From the NCBI RefSeq assembly GCF_004152935.1, contig NZ_SETE01000001.1, forward strand, positions 124,001-188,000: a DNA stretch of 64,000 nt, given 5' to 3'. The translations under genes and the position numbers were made by a program. Position 1 is the stretch's first letter. Each line of letters starts with the position of its first letter. Of this stretch, positions 1-9,594 are shown in pieces. The notes beneath the pieces were generated by a model. The model searched no databases. It worked only from the letters and a program-made list of their open reading frames with translations, and was not told where the DNA came from. This DNA comes from Brumimicrobium glaciale. Its GTDB lineage: Bacteria; Bacteroidota; Bacteroidia; Flavobacteriales_D; Crocinitomicaceae.

Positions 1-465
1 ATACTGCGTTATGCTCACCACGGCAAGCTCTGCGTAGGTATTTTTAATTGCAGTCCCTCCAGCAGGCTAGTTACTGAAGAGTAATCCGTTGGCTTGTCGA
101 AGGCAATTTAGGCAAATGGAAAAACGTTTTGAAAAGAATGAAAATAACATTAAAATAATTAGTGTATCGCTTAGCATCTTCAGGGTACCTCATTTATAGA
201 AATAAACGCTTCACAAACCTTGTCTTTGAAGTTATCTTATCAAAGACATTGAAAACTTTTAGTTTACTTGCGGACGCTATATATAGGTCTTTTAAATATA
301 GCTTCTTTAAAGTTGCTAAAATATAACCAATGCTAGCCTCATAATAAAGCCCAACAACCACATATCGAATAGTGCATTATATCACTATTTTTCACGAAAA
401 TTATAATTGTATTAGAGATAATAATAATTATTACATAACTTAGCCACTCTAAAAAACATATTATT
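1..465. other. Intergenic sequence without a recognisable gene
   Basis: I see no convincing coding sequence, RNA gene or hairpin terminator here. The last 50 bases are very A+T-rich and carry a TAACTTAG box about 25 bases before the following start codon, a weak match to the Bacteroidota -7 box, so the promoter of the next gene probably lies at about 438-445. Confidence 0.4.
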
Positions 466-843
466 ATGAAATTCAAATTCACAATTTTCTCCTTAATAGT
501 TGGTATGAGTGTCCTTTTTATGTCAGGATGCGCTGAGAAAGACCCTTCTATATTAAAGATCTTTGTACGTTCAAATGCAAATATCCTTACTCCGGATGCT
601 TATGTTAGAATTGTTGGGGATGTTAATAAAGACACTCCAGAATTTTTAGCCGAAGGAAAGACGAACGAATCTGGTGTTGCTACTTTCAAATTAGATGAAC
701 TTTTTGATGAATACGGTAAAAAAGATGATAAAATAGCTTACTTTACAGTATATGCGAAGGACACTGCTGAATTCTACACATTAGGAAGTGCTCGTGCAAA
801 GCAATATTTAACTTCAACAGAAACAATTAATATAGACGAATAG
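466..843 (+). CDS. Small lipoprotein with Ig-like fold
   Basis: The 125-residue product begins with a lipoprotein signal peptide: a hydrophobic stretch followed by LFMSGC, with Cys22 the expected lipidated residue. The mature part reads like a single beta-sandwich domain of the carboxypeptidase-regulatory or Ig type, with a turn of the form TNESGVATF that recurs in the next gene. It therefore probably sits on the periplasmic face of the outer membrane or on the surface. No enzyme motif is visible and the function is unknown. The next gene is 71 bases downstream on the same strand and looks like a diverged paralogue, so the two probably form one transcription unit ending at the hairpin at 1326. 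Confidence 0.8.
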   Translation: MKFKFTIFSLIVGMSVLFMSGCAEKDPSILKIFVRSNANILTPDAYVRIVGDVNKDTPEFLAEGKTNESGVATFKLDELFDEYGKKDDKIAYFTVYAKDTAEFYTLGSARAKQYLTSTETINIDE

Positions 844-914
844 CAACTTTTTTGTAACAGTTCTCGTTAACTACAGAACAACACGTTTACTTAAAATTGA
901 AAATTTATAAAAAC

Positions 915-1295
915 ATGAAAAATTATATCATTTTTACAAGCATTCTTCTGATGATAGGAGGTATGAGTTTAGGATTGGGGTCTTGTAACAAGAAAGCAGA
1001 CACAATTGCTAAAGTCAAAGTGAGAGACACATCAAATGCACTTGTTTCTGGTGCTAGGGTTATTCTTTATGGAAAATCAACGTTATCTCCAAAGAAACCT
1101 GTTATAAGAAGAGATACTGCTTATACTAATTCATCAGGTGTAGCCGTCTTTAACTATAACGATGTTTACCAAACTGGTCAGGCTGGAGTAGCAGTATTAG
1201 ATATTTCTGCTAGAAAAGGTGACTTAACAGCAGAAGGAATAATTAAAATTGAAGAAGAACTTGAAAATACGACTACAGTATTTCTTCAGCCATAA
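915..1295 (+). CDS. Small lipoprotein, paralogue of the preceding gene
   Basis: Starting at the ATG at 915 gives 126 residues with a clean lipoprotein signal (LGLGSC, Cys24). An upstream in-frame TTG at 897 would only add six residues before the signal peptide and is less likely. The mature part has one Ig/carboxypeptidase-regulatory-like domain with the pattern V(K/R)D...SGARVILYG...TNSSGVAVF, parallel to the TNESGVATF turn of the preceding gene, so a tandem duplication is the simplest explanation. Function unknown. A strong rho-independent terminator follows at 1326-1358. Confidence 0.8.
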   Translation: MKNYIIFTSILLMIGGMSLGLGSCNKKADTIAKVKVRDTSNALVSGARVILYGKSTLSPKKPVIRRDTAYTNSSGVAVFNYNDVYQTGQAGVAVLDISARKGDLTAEGIIKIEEELENTTTVFLQP

Positions 1296-1325
1296 GTCAA
1301 ATTAGACAACATTTTTTAAATGAGA

Positions 1326-1358
1326 AACCTTAATCTTTATTGATTAAGGTTTTTTATT
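1326..1358 (+). terminator. Rho-independent terminator
   Basis: Ten-base perfect arms AACCTTAATC and GATTAAGGTT with a six-base loop, followed by a T-rich tract. It ends the two-lipoprotein unit. Confidence 0.85.
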
Positions 1359-1466
1359 TTTGTTGTTAATCTACTGAAAAGACAAGGGAAAGTTCGATTT
1401 TTTGATAATTATCCAATGAATTGTCAAGAAGAAGCGCTGTTTCCTTTTAGAATAAATAATTTTTTG

Positions 1467-1474
1467 TACTTTAG
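1467..1474 (+). promoter_or_regulatory. Putative -7 box for tRNA-Ser
   Basis: TACTTTAG resembles the Bacteroidota -7 consensus TAnnTTTG and lies 26 bases before the tRNA. No clear -33 TTTG is visible. Confidence 0.35.
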
Positions 1475-1500
1475 CCCGTCGAAAAGGTATAAGTTATATT

Positions 1501-1590
1501 GGAGAGGTGCAGGAGTGGCTTAACTGGCTCGCCTGGAAAGCGAGTGTTCCTTCACCGGAACCGAGGGTTCGAATCCCTCCTTCTCCGCCA
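1501..1590 (+). tRNA. tRNA-Ser (anticodon GGA)
   Basis: The acceptor stem GGAGAGG pairs with CTTCTCC (one G-U pair). The anticodon stem CTCGC/GCGAG encloses the loop CTGGAAA with anticodon GGA, which reads UCC and UCU. A long variable arm (GTTCC...GGAAC) is typical of class II serine tRNAs. The T-loop GGTTCGAATCC is standard and the 3' CCA is encoded in the DNA, giving a total of 90 bases. Confidence 0.97.
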
Positions 1591-1667
1591 GTTTAACTTG
1601 TAAATTTTTGAACAAATTAGGAATATTAATAATTTTACAGAAACGATTAATTTTTAATCTTTGGAAC

Positions 1668-2513
1668 ATGAAAAAAATAGTTAGTTCTTTAGCGATCATC
1701 GGAATGTTTACTTTCGGTTTTAGCACAGTATCATTTGCAGACCAACAAGATCCTGCAAATCAAAATGGAGTAGAGCTTCAAGATGATTCATCATCTATAG
1801 AAGCTATTTCTGCAGAGCCAATGCCCGTTGAGGAAGCGCCTGCTGAAATAGAGGAAGCTGAAGTTGAGAAAGAAGTAGGTTTTACTTCAACTCTTAAAAA
1901 GAAGTTTATCGAAGGAGATCCATTCTGGATGGGTATCGTATTGATTGCTTTGATTATCGGTATTGCACTTTGTATTGAGCGTATCGTTTATCTTAACCTT
2001 TCTTCTATTAATACTAAGAAATTCTTAGCAGACGTAGAAGCAGCTCTTGCTAAAGGAGACGTTGAAGGAGCTAAAGAAATCTGTCGTAACACAAGAGGGC
2101 CAATTGCGTCTATCTTCTATCAGGGTCTTGCCCGAGTTAATGAAGGAGTTGATGCTGTTGAGAAAACAGTTGTAGCTTACGGTGGAGTTCAAATGGGACT
2201 TTTAGAAAAAGGTATCTCTTGGATTTCTTTATTTATTGCACTTGCACCAATGCTTGGGTTTATGGGTACGGTAATCGGGATGATTCAAGCCTTTGAGAAA
2301 ATTGTTGAGGATGGTCAAGTATCTCCAATTACAGTTGCTGGTGGTATTCAAGTAGCACTTTTAACAACGGTATTCGGTTTGATTTCAGCTATTATTCTAC
2401 AAATCTTTTATAATTACATCGTTGCTAAGGTGGATGGAATTGTTAACGAAATGGAGAACTCATCAATTTCATTGGTGGACATGATGATTAAGTATAAAGT
2501 TGGTCAAAACTAA
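1668..2513 (+). CDS. exbB: MotA/TolQ/ExbB-family proton channel protein
   Basis: With the start at ATG 1668 the protein has 281 residues: a cleavable-looking signal peptide (about 1-24), an acidic Glu-rich linker (about 25-65), then the TolQ/ExbB core with three membrane helices (around FWMGIVLIALIIG, the LAPMLGFMGTVIGMI helix, and GGIQVALLTTVFGLISA). The LGFMGTVIGM and T-T-x-x-G-L signatures are the family hallmark. ExbB forms the inner-membrane pentamer that with ExbD uses the proton gradient to power TonB-dependent outer-membrane transport. The extra signal peptide and acidic linker are common in Bacteroidota members, from general knowledge. It is followed by a small membrane protein and two ExbD genes in one operon. 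Confidence 0.92.
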   Translation: MKKIVSSLAIIGMFTFGFSTVSFADQQDPANQNGVELQDDSSSIEAISAEPMPVEEAPAEIEEAEVEKEVGFTSTLKKKFIEGDPFWMGIVLIALIIGIALCIERIVYLNLSSINTKKFLADVEAALAKGDVEGAKEICRNTRGPIASIFYQGLARVNEGVDAVEKTVVAYGGVQMGLLEKGISWISLFIALAPMLGFMGTVIGMIQAFEKIVEDGQVSPITVAGGIQVALLTTVFGLISAIILQIFYNYIVAKVDGIVNEMENSSISLVDMMIKYKVGQN

Positions 2514-2557
2514 TTTTATCATCATCTATTTATTCACTTATAAAAAAACCATATATT

Positions 2558-3040
2558 ATGGATAATGAAAAGAAATTGAACATATTGGGATTGATCATTA
2601 AGATTGTGATTGCTGTTCCTGCTTTGATATTCGGTTTTATAGTTATGACTTCAGGAGTAAATGCTGAAAGTGATGAGCTGGTAAAACAATCATTCATGGA
2701 TAGCTTTGCGTTTAGTGGAGTAGCTAATATTAGCTTTTATGCAATCATTCTTGCAGTGATTCTAGTTCTTGTGTTCTTCGTAGTTTTACTTGTTACACGT
2801 CCAGTTCAAGCAATAAAATCCATTCTTGGAATTATTGTAGCAGCTGTTTTGTTCTTCATTCTGTATTCTATTGGAACTACAGACACTGTTGAATCATTAA
2901 ACGTAACAGGAGATATTACAGCAAGCGCGGCAACATTGGACTTTACCCATGCTGGAATTTATACTGCTATAATTGGTATAGCAGTGTGTTCTGTATTGGC
3001 TATGTTCATGGGGCTAATTGTTAAATTAATTAGAAACTAA
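2558..3040 (+). CDS. Four-helix inner-membrane protein in the exbB-exbD operon
   Basis: The 160-residue product has four predicted membrane helices (about 8-30, 55-80, 88-108 and 130-155) and no recognisable catalytic motif. It lies 44 bases after exbB and 5 bases before the first exbD, so it is co-transcribed with them. The position suggests an accessory subunit of the ExbB-ExbD motor, but that is inference from context only. Confidence 0.85.
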   Translation: MDNEKKLNILGLIIKIVIAVPALIFGFIVMTSGVNAESDELVKQSFMDSFAFSGVANISFYAIILAVILVLVFFVVLLVTRPVQAIKSILGIIVAAVLFFILYSIGTTDTVESLNVTGDITASAATLDFTHAGIYTAIIGIAVCSVLAMFMGLIVKLIRN

Positions 3041-3045
3041 TAGGA

Positions 3046-3849
3046 ATGTCAAAGCGAGAAGTACCGGAAATTAATGCAGGTTCGATGGCGGATATCGCCT
3101 TCCTATTGCTTATCTTTTTCCTTGTTACTACAACAATGGACAAAGATACGGCTTACTTGCGCAAAATCCCTAAGAAAATAGAAACTGAGCAACCACAGGT
3201 TCCAGTTGAAGAGAAAAATATCTACAAGATTGCTATCAATAGTAAGCAGGTTATCCAAGCGCGAGATTCAATTATCAAGCCTGAAGATATATCAACGTTG
3301 AACAGTAGAATCAAGCATTTTTACACTGTGAATAGAGGTAAAAAAGCTGATCGTGCACTGAACTATCCTTATTATGCATATGGTTCTAAAGAATTATATT
3401 CTACCAATTTGCAGAATCAACAGAATAGATTAGACGCATTAGAAAATCAAGAGCAAACTGATGAGAACACAGAAAAATTCATCGAGCAGGCGCTGTCAGC
3501 TATTGCTAAATGGCAAGAAAAGTTAGACATGATGAATCTTTACACGCAATACAGTGGAAAGAAGGAAATGCCAGAAATTGCTTTCGAGGCACACGTTCGT
3601 CTAGAGTCTTTTGTTGATACAGATTATTCGGCTTATGTTGCTGTTCAGTCAGAAGTTCAGCGTGCAGTTACAGAATTACGTGATGAAGAGTCAGAATCTC
3701 TTTTTGGAATTACATGGACGGCGATGAACCGTTACATTATTCAAAATGAGCTTGAAGATACTCCTGAGTTACGTCAGTACAAGAAGCACACTGAATTGAT
3801 AGAAACTTTGTATCCTCTAAGATTAATTGAGGTTAAACCAAAACGTTAA
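3046..3849 (+). CDS. exbD: ExbD/TolR-family biopolymer transport protein (long form)
   Basis: At 267 residues this is about twice the usual ExbD length. The N-terminal membrane helix carries MADIAFLLLIFFLVTTT, where the Asp corresponds to the proton-carrying Asp of ExbD. The long periplasmic part (about 40-267) is charged and partly helical, with a central stretch that looks like coiled coil. It overlaps no neighbour but is separated from the next exbD by only two bases. Long ExbD paralogues paired with a shorter one are usual in Bacteroidota TonB motors. Confidence 0.9.
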   Translation: MSKREVPEINAGSMADIAFLLLIFFLVTTTMDKDTAYLRKIPKKIETEQPQVPVEEKNIYKIAINSKQVIQARDSIIKPEDISTLNSRIKHFYTVNRGKKADRALNYPYYAYGSKELYSTNLQNQQNRLDALENQEQTDENTEKFIEQALSAIAKWQEKLDMMNLYTQYSGKKEMPEIAFEAHVRLESFVDTDYSAYVAVQSEVQRAVTELRDEESESLFGITWTAMNRYIIQNELEDTPELRQYKKHTELIETLYPLRLIEVKPKR

Positions 3850-3851
3850 TT

Positions 3852-4370
3852 ATGTCAAAATTTAGAAATAATGAAGGGAAGCCAGCTCCGGCGATTAACA
3901 CGTCTTCTCTTCCCGATATTGTTTTCATGCTTTTGTTCTTCTTCATGGTAGCTACAACTACAAAGGAGATTGATCCATTGGTGAGGGTTATCCCAGCGCA
4001 AGGTGTTGGTTTAACTGATTTAACACCATTTAAGCAGCGTTCTACGGTAGACTTCGTTTATCTTGGTGAACCAATGAAAGGTGATGCAGATAAATTCCCG
4101 AGTAAAGTAGCTGTTCAATATGATGGTTTACTTCACCCAGATGGAATTAATTACATCGGTAAATGGAAATTGGCGAAGTTTAATGATAAGCCAGCTGAAA
4201 TGACTGATCCAAAGGAGAACATCATTACTTGTTTCAAAGCAGATGAGAAAGTTCCTATGGGAGTAATCTTTACTGCACGTGAAATTTTAAGAGATTTGGA
4301 TTTCAATTCAATCGCTTATTCTGCTGCGGAAATGGGGAATAAAAATGATTACAGTATTAGAGAACAGTAA
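3852..4370 (+). CDS. exbD: ExbD/TolR-family biopolymer transport protein (short form)
   Basis: The 172-residue product has the ExbD membrane helix SLPDIVFMLLFFFMVATTT with the conserved Asp, then a periplasmic domain of about 130 residues. It probably forms the heteromeric ExbB-ExbD-ExbD complex with the genes just upstream. No tonB follows within the operon; the unit ends at the hairpin at 4397. Confidence 0.9.
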   Translation: MSKFRNNEGKPAPAINTSSLPDIVFMLLFFFMVATTTKEIDPLVRVIPAQGVGLTDLTPFKQRSTVDFVYLGEPMKGDADKFPSKVAVQYDGLLHPDGINYIGKWKLAKFNDKPAEMTDPKENIITCFKADEKVPMGVIFTAREILRDLDFNSIAYSAAEMGNKNDYSIREQ

Positions 4371-4396
4371 GTAGAACTAACTTTTTTTAAAATATT

Positions 4397-4434
4397 AATC
4401 CCATCAGCAGAAATGTTGGTGGGATTTTTTTTAT
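4397..4434 (+). terminator. Rho-independent terminator of the exbBD operon
   Basis: The stem ATCCCATCAGC/GTTGGTGGGAT has a six-base loop, contains G-T pairs, and is followed by a run of eight or more T. Confidence 0.85.
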
Positions 4435-4681
4435 TTAGGCCTTATGAGTGTTCAATTTTTGTTTTTTGACTTGTATATTTATAAGTGTTGTAGCTGGGAT
4501 TGTGATTTCTTGAATAGCATTGAACTTATAGGATTTTAAATTTGGAATCTACAGGTTCTTTTTCCAAGGCCATTCAGATTCCCAATTTTCAATTAAAAGT
4601 AACATTCTTTTATTCTTAAAAAAAATAGAATTTATTTGCTTTTAACTTAACTTAACTTTATGGAAATTAAACACTTTAATT

Positions 4682-5713
4682 ATGAAAAAACTATTGACTA
4701 TTCTGGCAATTGCTTCAGTTTCAACTGCGGTGCAAGCACAATTTAACACGCCTTGGACAGAAACCACCAGTAACGCATTACAGAGTGGATACATTGGTAT
4801 TGGTACAAATCCTTCTTCTAGCACAACTGTGCTGCCCAATTTCAATTTACAAGTACATGGAGTGGCCGATTATTTTACTACAATCACAGGGCAAGGGCCA
4901 GGAGGCCCGCCAGCAACCTCAATAAATACGAACAATGGTAATGATAAAGAGCTAGGCAATAATAACGTGCTCAAATCTACTACTAATCATGGTCCTACTT
5001 CACGTATAGGGCTAACAAACTCATTCACAGGTTCAGGAGAATTTGACGGAGGAATTATTAGAATGTCAAAGAATGATTTAAGTATAGCCAACTGGGAATC
5101 TGGGGATTTGTCTTTTGCTAGTAGCGGTTTGATTATGAGATTCTCAAATGTTTCTAATAGAATTTCAATTAACGGTAACGCCAATAACACTGGTAATAAA
5201 TTGGGTAAATTCAATATTCAGGCTCATTTGGACAATGGATTAAGTGTCGAATCTATGGGAACTGATAAGTTCGGAATCCGTGTTAAAGTGAAAGATGATA
5301 ACAGTAATATTTTTGAAGGGTATGGCGGTGATGATAATGAAGCTAACTTTCAAGTTACTGGAGCAGGTGAAGTTTACGCAAGAAAATACATCACAACTCT
5401 TAATCCATTTCCCGACTATGTTTTCCAACCTGATTACGAACTAAAAACTTTTTCAGAGCTTAGAGACTTTATAAACACCAACAAACACCTCCCAAATATG
5501 CCAACGGCATTAGAGGTAGAGGAAAATGGTGCTGATATTGGAGAAATCAATAGACTTCTGGTTGAAAAGGTAGAGGAGTTGACTCTTTATATCTTAGAAC
5601 TGGAAGAGCGAGTTGTGGAGGTAGAATCAACAGATGAAGAAGAGCCTGCATTGGAAGAACGCATCACGCGCCTTGAAAAAATGATAAGTAATTTATCAGA
5701 AGAACAAAAATAA
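4682..5713 (+). CDS. Secreted tail-fibre-like surface protein
   Basis: The 343-residue product has a signal peptide (MKKLLTILAIASVSTAVQA) and a glycine/asparagine-rich beta body. Its C-terminal segment (about 250-310) contains PDYVF, the phrase NKHLPNMP and the motif G.(I/L)GE(I/M)N, followed by a coiled coil rich in Glu. This C-terminal block is shared by many Bacteroidota exported proteins that resemble phage tail-fibre trimers, where the coiled coil probably drives trimerisation. No T9SS tail is evident. It starts a cluster of same-strand surface genes that runs to 10047. Confidence 0.8.
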   Translation: MKKLLTILAIASVSTAVQAQFNTPWTETTSNALQSGYIGIGTNPSSSTTVLPNFNLQVHGVADYFTTITGQGPGGPPATSINTNNGNDKELGNNNVLKSTTNHGPTSRIGLTNSFTGSGEFDGGIIRMSKNDLSIANWESGDLSFASSGLIMRFSNVSNRISINGNANNTGNKLGKFNIQAHLDNGLSVESMGTDKFGIRVKVKDDNSNIFEGYGGDDNEANFQVTGAGEVYARKYITTLNPFPDYVFQPDYELKTFSELRDFINTNKHLPNMPTALEVEENGADIGEINRLLVEKVEELTLYILELEERVVEVESTDEEEPALEERITRLEKMISNLSEEQK

Positions 5714-5790
5714 ATGATAAATTGAAACTTACAAACCAATAATGATCGAATTCGTAATTGACAATTCATCATTCGTAATTTATAAATGCT

Positions 5791-6582
5791 ATGAAAACTT
5801 TAATAAAATTACTACTGCTCGCTTCTGTGTTTTTACTTGTGATATTTGCTTGTAAAAAAGATCAGTTAGAAATAAAGAAGACGGCGGATCCTTGTGATTG
5901 TGCGAGTGAGGTGAGTGCGGATTTTGATATTTTGGAAAGACATTCATTCGCCGGTGGTGGAGGCGCATTAACCACTACCGATAATGTATTATCATGGTCG
6001 ACCAAAGAGGTTCGATTTCGTGCTAAACAGAATGATGCTGAATATACATGGTATATAGGAGCTGATAAAGAGTATGAACGTGAAGTATTTTCAAATTTTG
6101 GAACTGAATGGATCGGCAGCACTATACCTGTAACACTAGTTGTTAAGAAGAAGCCTAACCTCATTTGTTTTCCAAATGATGATGGATATGACTCAATTAC
6201 GAAAACGTTTAAAATTTATGAGATGTGTCACGAACCCTATCTTTTGGAAGGTACCTTCCGAATGGCAGAGAAGAACAGTTCAGATTCCATTGATATCAAA
6301 ATTGAATTTAAACAATACGCCCCATGGAATGACTGCTTAACTGCAGATATTACAAATTTTGACGGAGAAGGCTCAACATGTCCAGGGAATTATTTCAGAG
6401 GATCAAAAAGTTATAGGTATTTCCAAGTAAGCGGAACTCCTACAGGATCTTGTGAAAGTATTGGAGCTTTTAAGGCTTGGAATCATTTAAGTGGAATTTG
6501 TGAAATGAAATATTTCTATAGAATAGATGGAGATCCAAATAAAGAAGTCAATAAACATATTTACGGCCGAAAACTAAACTAG
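5791..6582 (+). CDS. Lipoprotein of unknown function
   Basis: The 263-residue product has lipobox LVIFAC with Cys21. The mature part has several cysteines (CDC near the N-terminus, and pairs near 160 and 200-245) and a PKD-like stretch with the form YTWYIG. Function unknown. The gene lies 5 bases before the large broken secreted-protein gene at 6588, so the two are probably co-transcribed. Confidence 0.78.
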   Translation: MKTLIKLLLLASVFLLVIFACKKDQLEIKKTADPCDCASEVSADFDILERHSFAGGGGALTTTDNVLSWSTKEVRFRAKQNDAEYTWYIGADKEYEREVFSNFGTEWIGSTIPVTLVVKKKPNLICFPNDDGYDSITKTFKIYEMCHEPYLLEGTFRMAEKNSSDSIDIKIEFKQYAPWNDCLTADITNFDGEGSTCPGNYFRGSKSYRYFQVSGTPTGSCESIGAFKAWNHLSGICEMKYFYRIDGDPNKEVNKHIYGRKLN

Positions 6583-6587
6583 AAATT

Positions 6588-7286
6588 ATGAAAAGAATAG
6601 TATTGATTATATTTTGCATTGTAGGTTGTCATTGTTTGAGTCAAAATGCTCCATGCTTGAATAATGTGAGTACAGACCCGAAAGCACCATCGAATACAAA
6701 CTTGCCAAATGACATTCATCCAGTGGTTTCGTATGATTTGTTGTTTCTGAATAATTTTAATTGGATACCTTTTTCACCAGCTGGAGGTTTGAGTGACCTT
6801 CAAACCTCTGATTTGCCAGGATTAGGATCTAGTCAAGTTATGCGTTCTCTATATGACAACGCAACTGGTACGGACCCCTTTTATCAATATATTAATGATG
6901 AAGTGATAATGCCTACAAACGGTATAGGTGGTTTTATACCAAATCACCAAAATGGTTGGGAACTATTGGGTGTAAACTTAGGCTTTTTTCCAAACGGGAC
7001 AAAATTTTTAGATGTGGATGGTGAATCAAATAAATATCCTACCATGCCTTATGTGATTCTTTATCAAAGATATTTGGGTAAAATTCGAGTGTTTGTAAAT
7101 ATTCAAGAAGAGTGGGCGCAACATAATGCGTATGACGCAGCAAGAATTAGATTAACTTTAAATAACAGCGAAGGAATGGAACTCAATGGGTTATTTCGTT
7201 TGCAAAACGGAATTGATCAGAGTTTAGATCAATCTACTGTTGTAAGGTCTATAGGTGCATTAGCAGCTTCTCCAAACGACAGTTAA
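6588..7286 (+). pseudogene. N-terminal part of a large secreted T9SS protein broken by one in-frame stop
   Basis: The reading frame opens with a signal peptide (MKRIVLIIFCIVGCHCLSQ) and runs 232 codons to TAA at 7284-7286. The same frame stays open for the next 80 codons without any start, then continues through 9491, so one base substitution (for example CAA to TAA) divides a gene of about 966 residues. The protein around the break reads NDS-stop-RWIIADFTV and continues smoothly into a cysteine motif (DPCVC). It may be a recent null mutation, a sequencing error, or a suppressed stop. The intact protein would be exported and attached through the C-terminal tail in the other half. Confidence 0.8.
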
Positions 7287-9491
7287 CGTTGGATAATTGC
7301 AGACTTCACTGTCGCTCATGATCCATGTGTTTGCGTTTATTCATCAGCATTTAATATAGATGTTGAATTAATTGAGAATATTGATTTTAAACTTTATGGG
7401 AGAGGTATTGAGACAAGCGAAGAGATTATAGATGCTAATGGCGACTTTATCAACCCTCAACAAGATTATTTAGGTAATTTTTCTGTTGATTATGATAACC
7501 CTGAAATAGTAGGTGGTGGTTTTATAATGTACAAAAATATGCAATCTATGTTTGATGATTATATTGATGATATGGAGGTGTATGATAGTACGTTAAACAT
7601 TAATGGTGTACATAATAAGAAAGTGAAAAAAAATTTAGCTATAGTTAAATGGGTAAAACATGCAGTTAAATTTGGTGTTGCGGTTGCTTCATCAGGAGGC
7701 ACTACGCTTTCCCAACAATTAATAAGTGGCTTGTTACAATTTGCCCCAGAGATAGGTGGTTCAGATAGCACTAAAATTAAAGATAGATGGGAGAAGATAT
7801 TTAAAGCGGCAGAAAAAATATTGGGAGAAGAGCTGATGACATATATTAATGATAATTTCAAAGAGAAAGAATCACCTGCCGTTCCTATCAAGCCAATGGC
7901 TAATTTTTCAGAAATGAACTTCAAAGGTAGAATGCAAGATATAGATACTAAAAATGGGCCAACGATATATACACCAGGTACTTATGGTAGTTCTATAACA
8001 AATGATTTACCAAATCAGCATTTTTATCCAGTTTATAATGATGCATTAGGCGTCTTTGCGTTGCTTAAAAGTCCGAAAATTAATATTTCCAGAACATTCA
8101 AAGACTTTTCTTGCGAGGTCTACAAGTCTACCCCTTTTTCTAATTTTGATTATTGGCCAGAGGCTCCCTATGAAGGTAGTGAAACGTATGATTTGAATGA
8201 AGCAAATATTGAAGAAGAAATTCAGATAGAACTAGCAGAAGAACTTAAATATACCTTTAATTCTAGTTTAACTATTAAGAATTATACGATAGAAACGAGT
8301 TTTATTGTAGAGGGTGGGTTGAAATTATCTACTAATCCTTATTCTAATTCCCTTAGTTACAGTTCAGACGAATCAACCCAAATTATTAGCTTGCCAAATA
8401 GAAATATAAATATTGAAAGTTCTAGCTTTAATCCAAAAGAGATAGAAGTGTATAAGGACAATAATATTATTTTTGATGATTTGGATTATCAAACATTACA
8501 TGTTCCAATTGATGCCCTTAATAGCTCCACATTTAGTTTTGGAATTAATAAAAAATTCACAGAAAAACCTTTGTGGATAACGAGAAAGGATCGAATAAAC
8601 AGCATTATAAATAGACCTTATTCTTCATGTTCATTTATTAATGATTTACTTACAAAAGATGTCGTTACAAATTATGAAATAGGTGATATTTATCTAAAGC
8701 TAATTATAAACGTTACTTTTGAAGGTGAAAAGACGGATGGTTCACCTCATGAATACACTTACGTTTTTACATATAAAATTAATCCAGAAGATATCGACGA
8801 CAGTTTTACGAACTCTCTTTATCCTAATTTACCTGGATCGGCAGGAGACATCACTCAGTACCCTGAAAACCTCTATTTAAACGAAGTGAATTTTGATGGT
8901 TCTCAAATTGAAGGCTGTACCTTAAATGGCACAATATACAATTGCAAAGCTTGGAATGACATTACTTTATCAGGTGATTTTATGGTTGGGAACGGTATTA
9001 ATGTTCTAATTGAAGCAGGAAACGAAGTTTTAGTGGAACCGGAAACAAATACTCCCCCTGAAATGATTTGGCAAGTTGATCCTGTTTTAGATTTCAGTAA
9101 TCCAATGCCAGCAGTAATATCTGATACTGTGACTAGCTTCTGTGGAAATATAAAAAGATATCAAGCTAATTCTTCCAATATGCCTATCTTCAACAATGAT
9201 TCAACAATAGTGTACGAAGAAGACGTTCGAGACATCTTCGACTTCAGCATCTTCCCAAATCCAACAAGTGGGAGTTCTACGGTGAGTATTACTTTAAATG
9301 AATCTGCTAAAGGAGATTTGTTTATCACAGACATGAATGGGCGAACTTTAGGAACGGCATTTAAAGGTCAAACATTGCGAGGAGGTCAAACGGAACATCA
9401 ATTACCAACAGCATCATTAGCGAGTGGTATATATTTGGTACATTTGTTTGTTGATGGAGAACGTCATGTGAAACGATTGGTGAAACAGTAA
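7287..9491 (+). pseudogene. C-terminal part of the same protein with T9SS sorting domain
   Basis: This is the in-frame continuation after the stop at 7284. If translated alone its first ATG is at 7527, giving 654 residues that lack a signal peptide and so would not be exported. The last 80 residues are a typical T9SS type A sorting domain: a DFSIFPNPTSG start, a middle LFITDMNGR strand, and a final GIYLVHL...KRLVKQ. T9SS cargo needs both an N-terminal Sec signal and this tail, so the split should abolish secretion unless the stop is read through. The body has no domain I can name. Confidence 0.78.
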
Positions 9492-9507
9492 TTTAAAATG
9501 AAGAATG

Positions 9508-9561
9508 AAAAGTGAAAAATTAAAAATGGTGTTGAAATAGTATTTTTAATTTTTCGCTTTT
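9508..9561. repeat. Long A+T-rich hairpin
   Basis: Twenty-base arms (AAAAGTGAAAAATTAAAAAT and its complement with one mismatch) around a 14-base loop, followed by a smaller perfect 7-base hairpin ATCCGAT/ATCGGAT. It may terminate transcription in both directions. Similar AAAATGAAAAAT-type repeats recur at 10050-10180 and 10285-10320. Confidence 0.6.
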
Positions 9562-9594
9562 CATCCGATTTCTATCGGATTAAAAATAAACAAT

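Noticed and set aside
897..914. TTG start for the second lipoprotein
   Set aside because: The ATG at 915 starts directly at the signal peptide.
1520..1726. 68-codon minus-strand ORF
   Set aside because: It is antisense to the tRNA-Ser gene and the exbB start.
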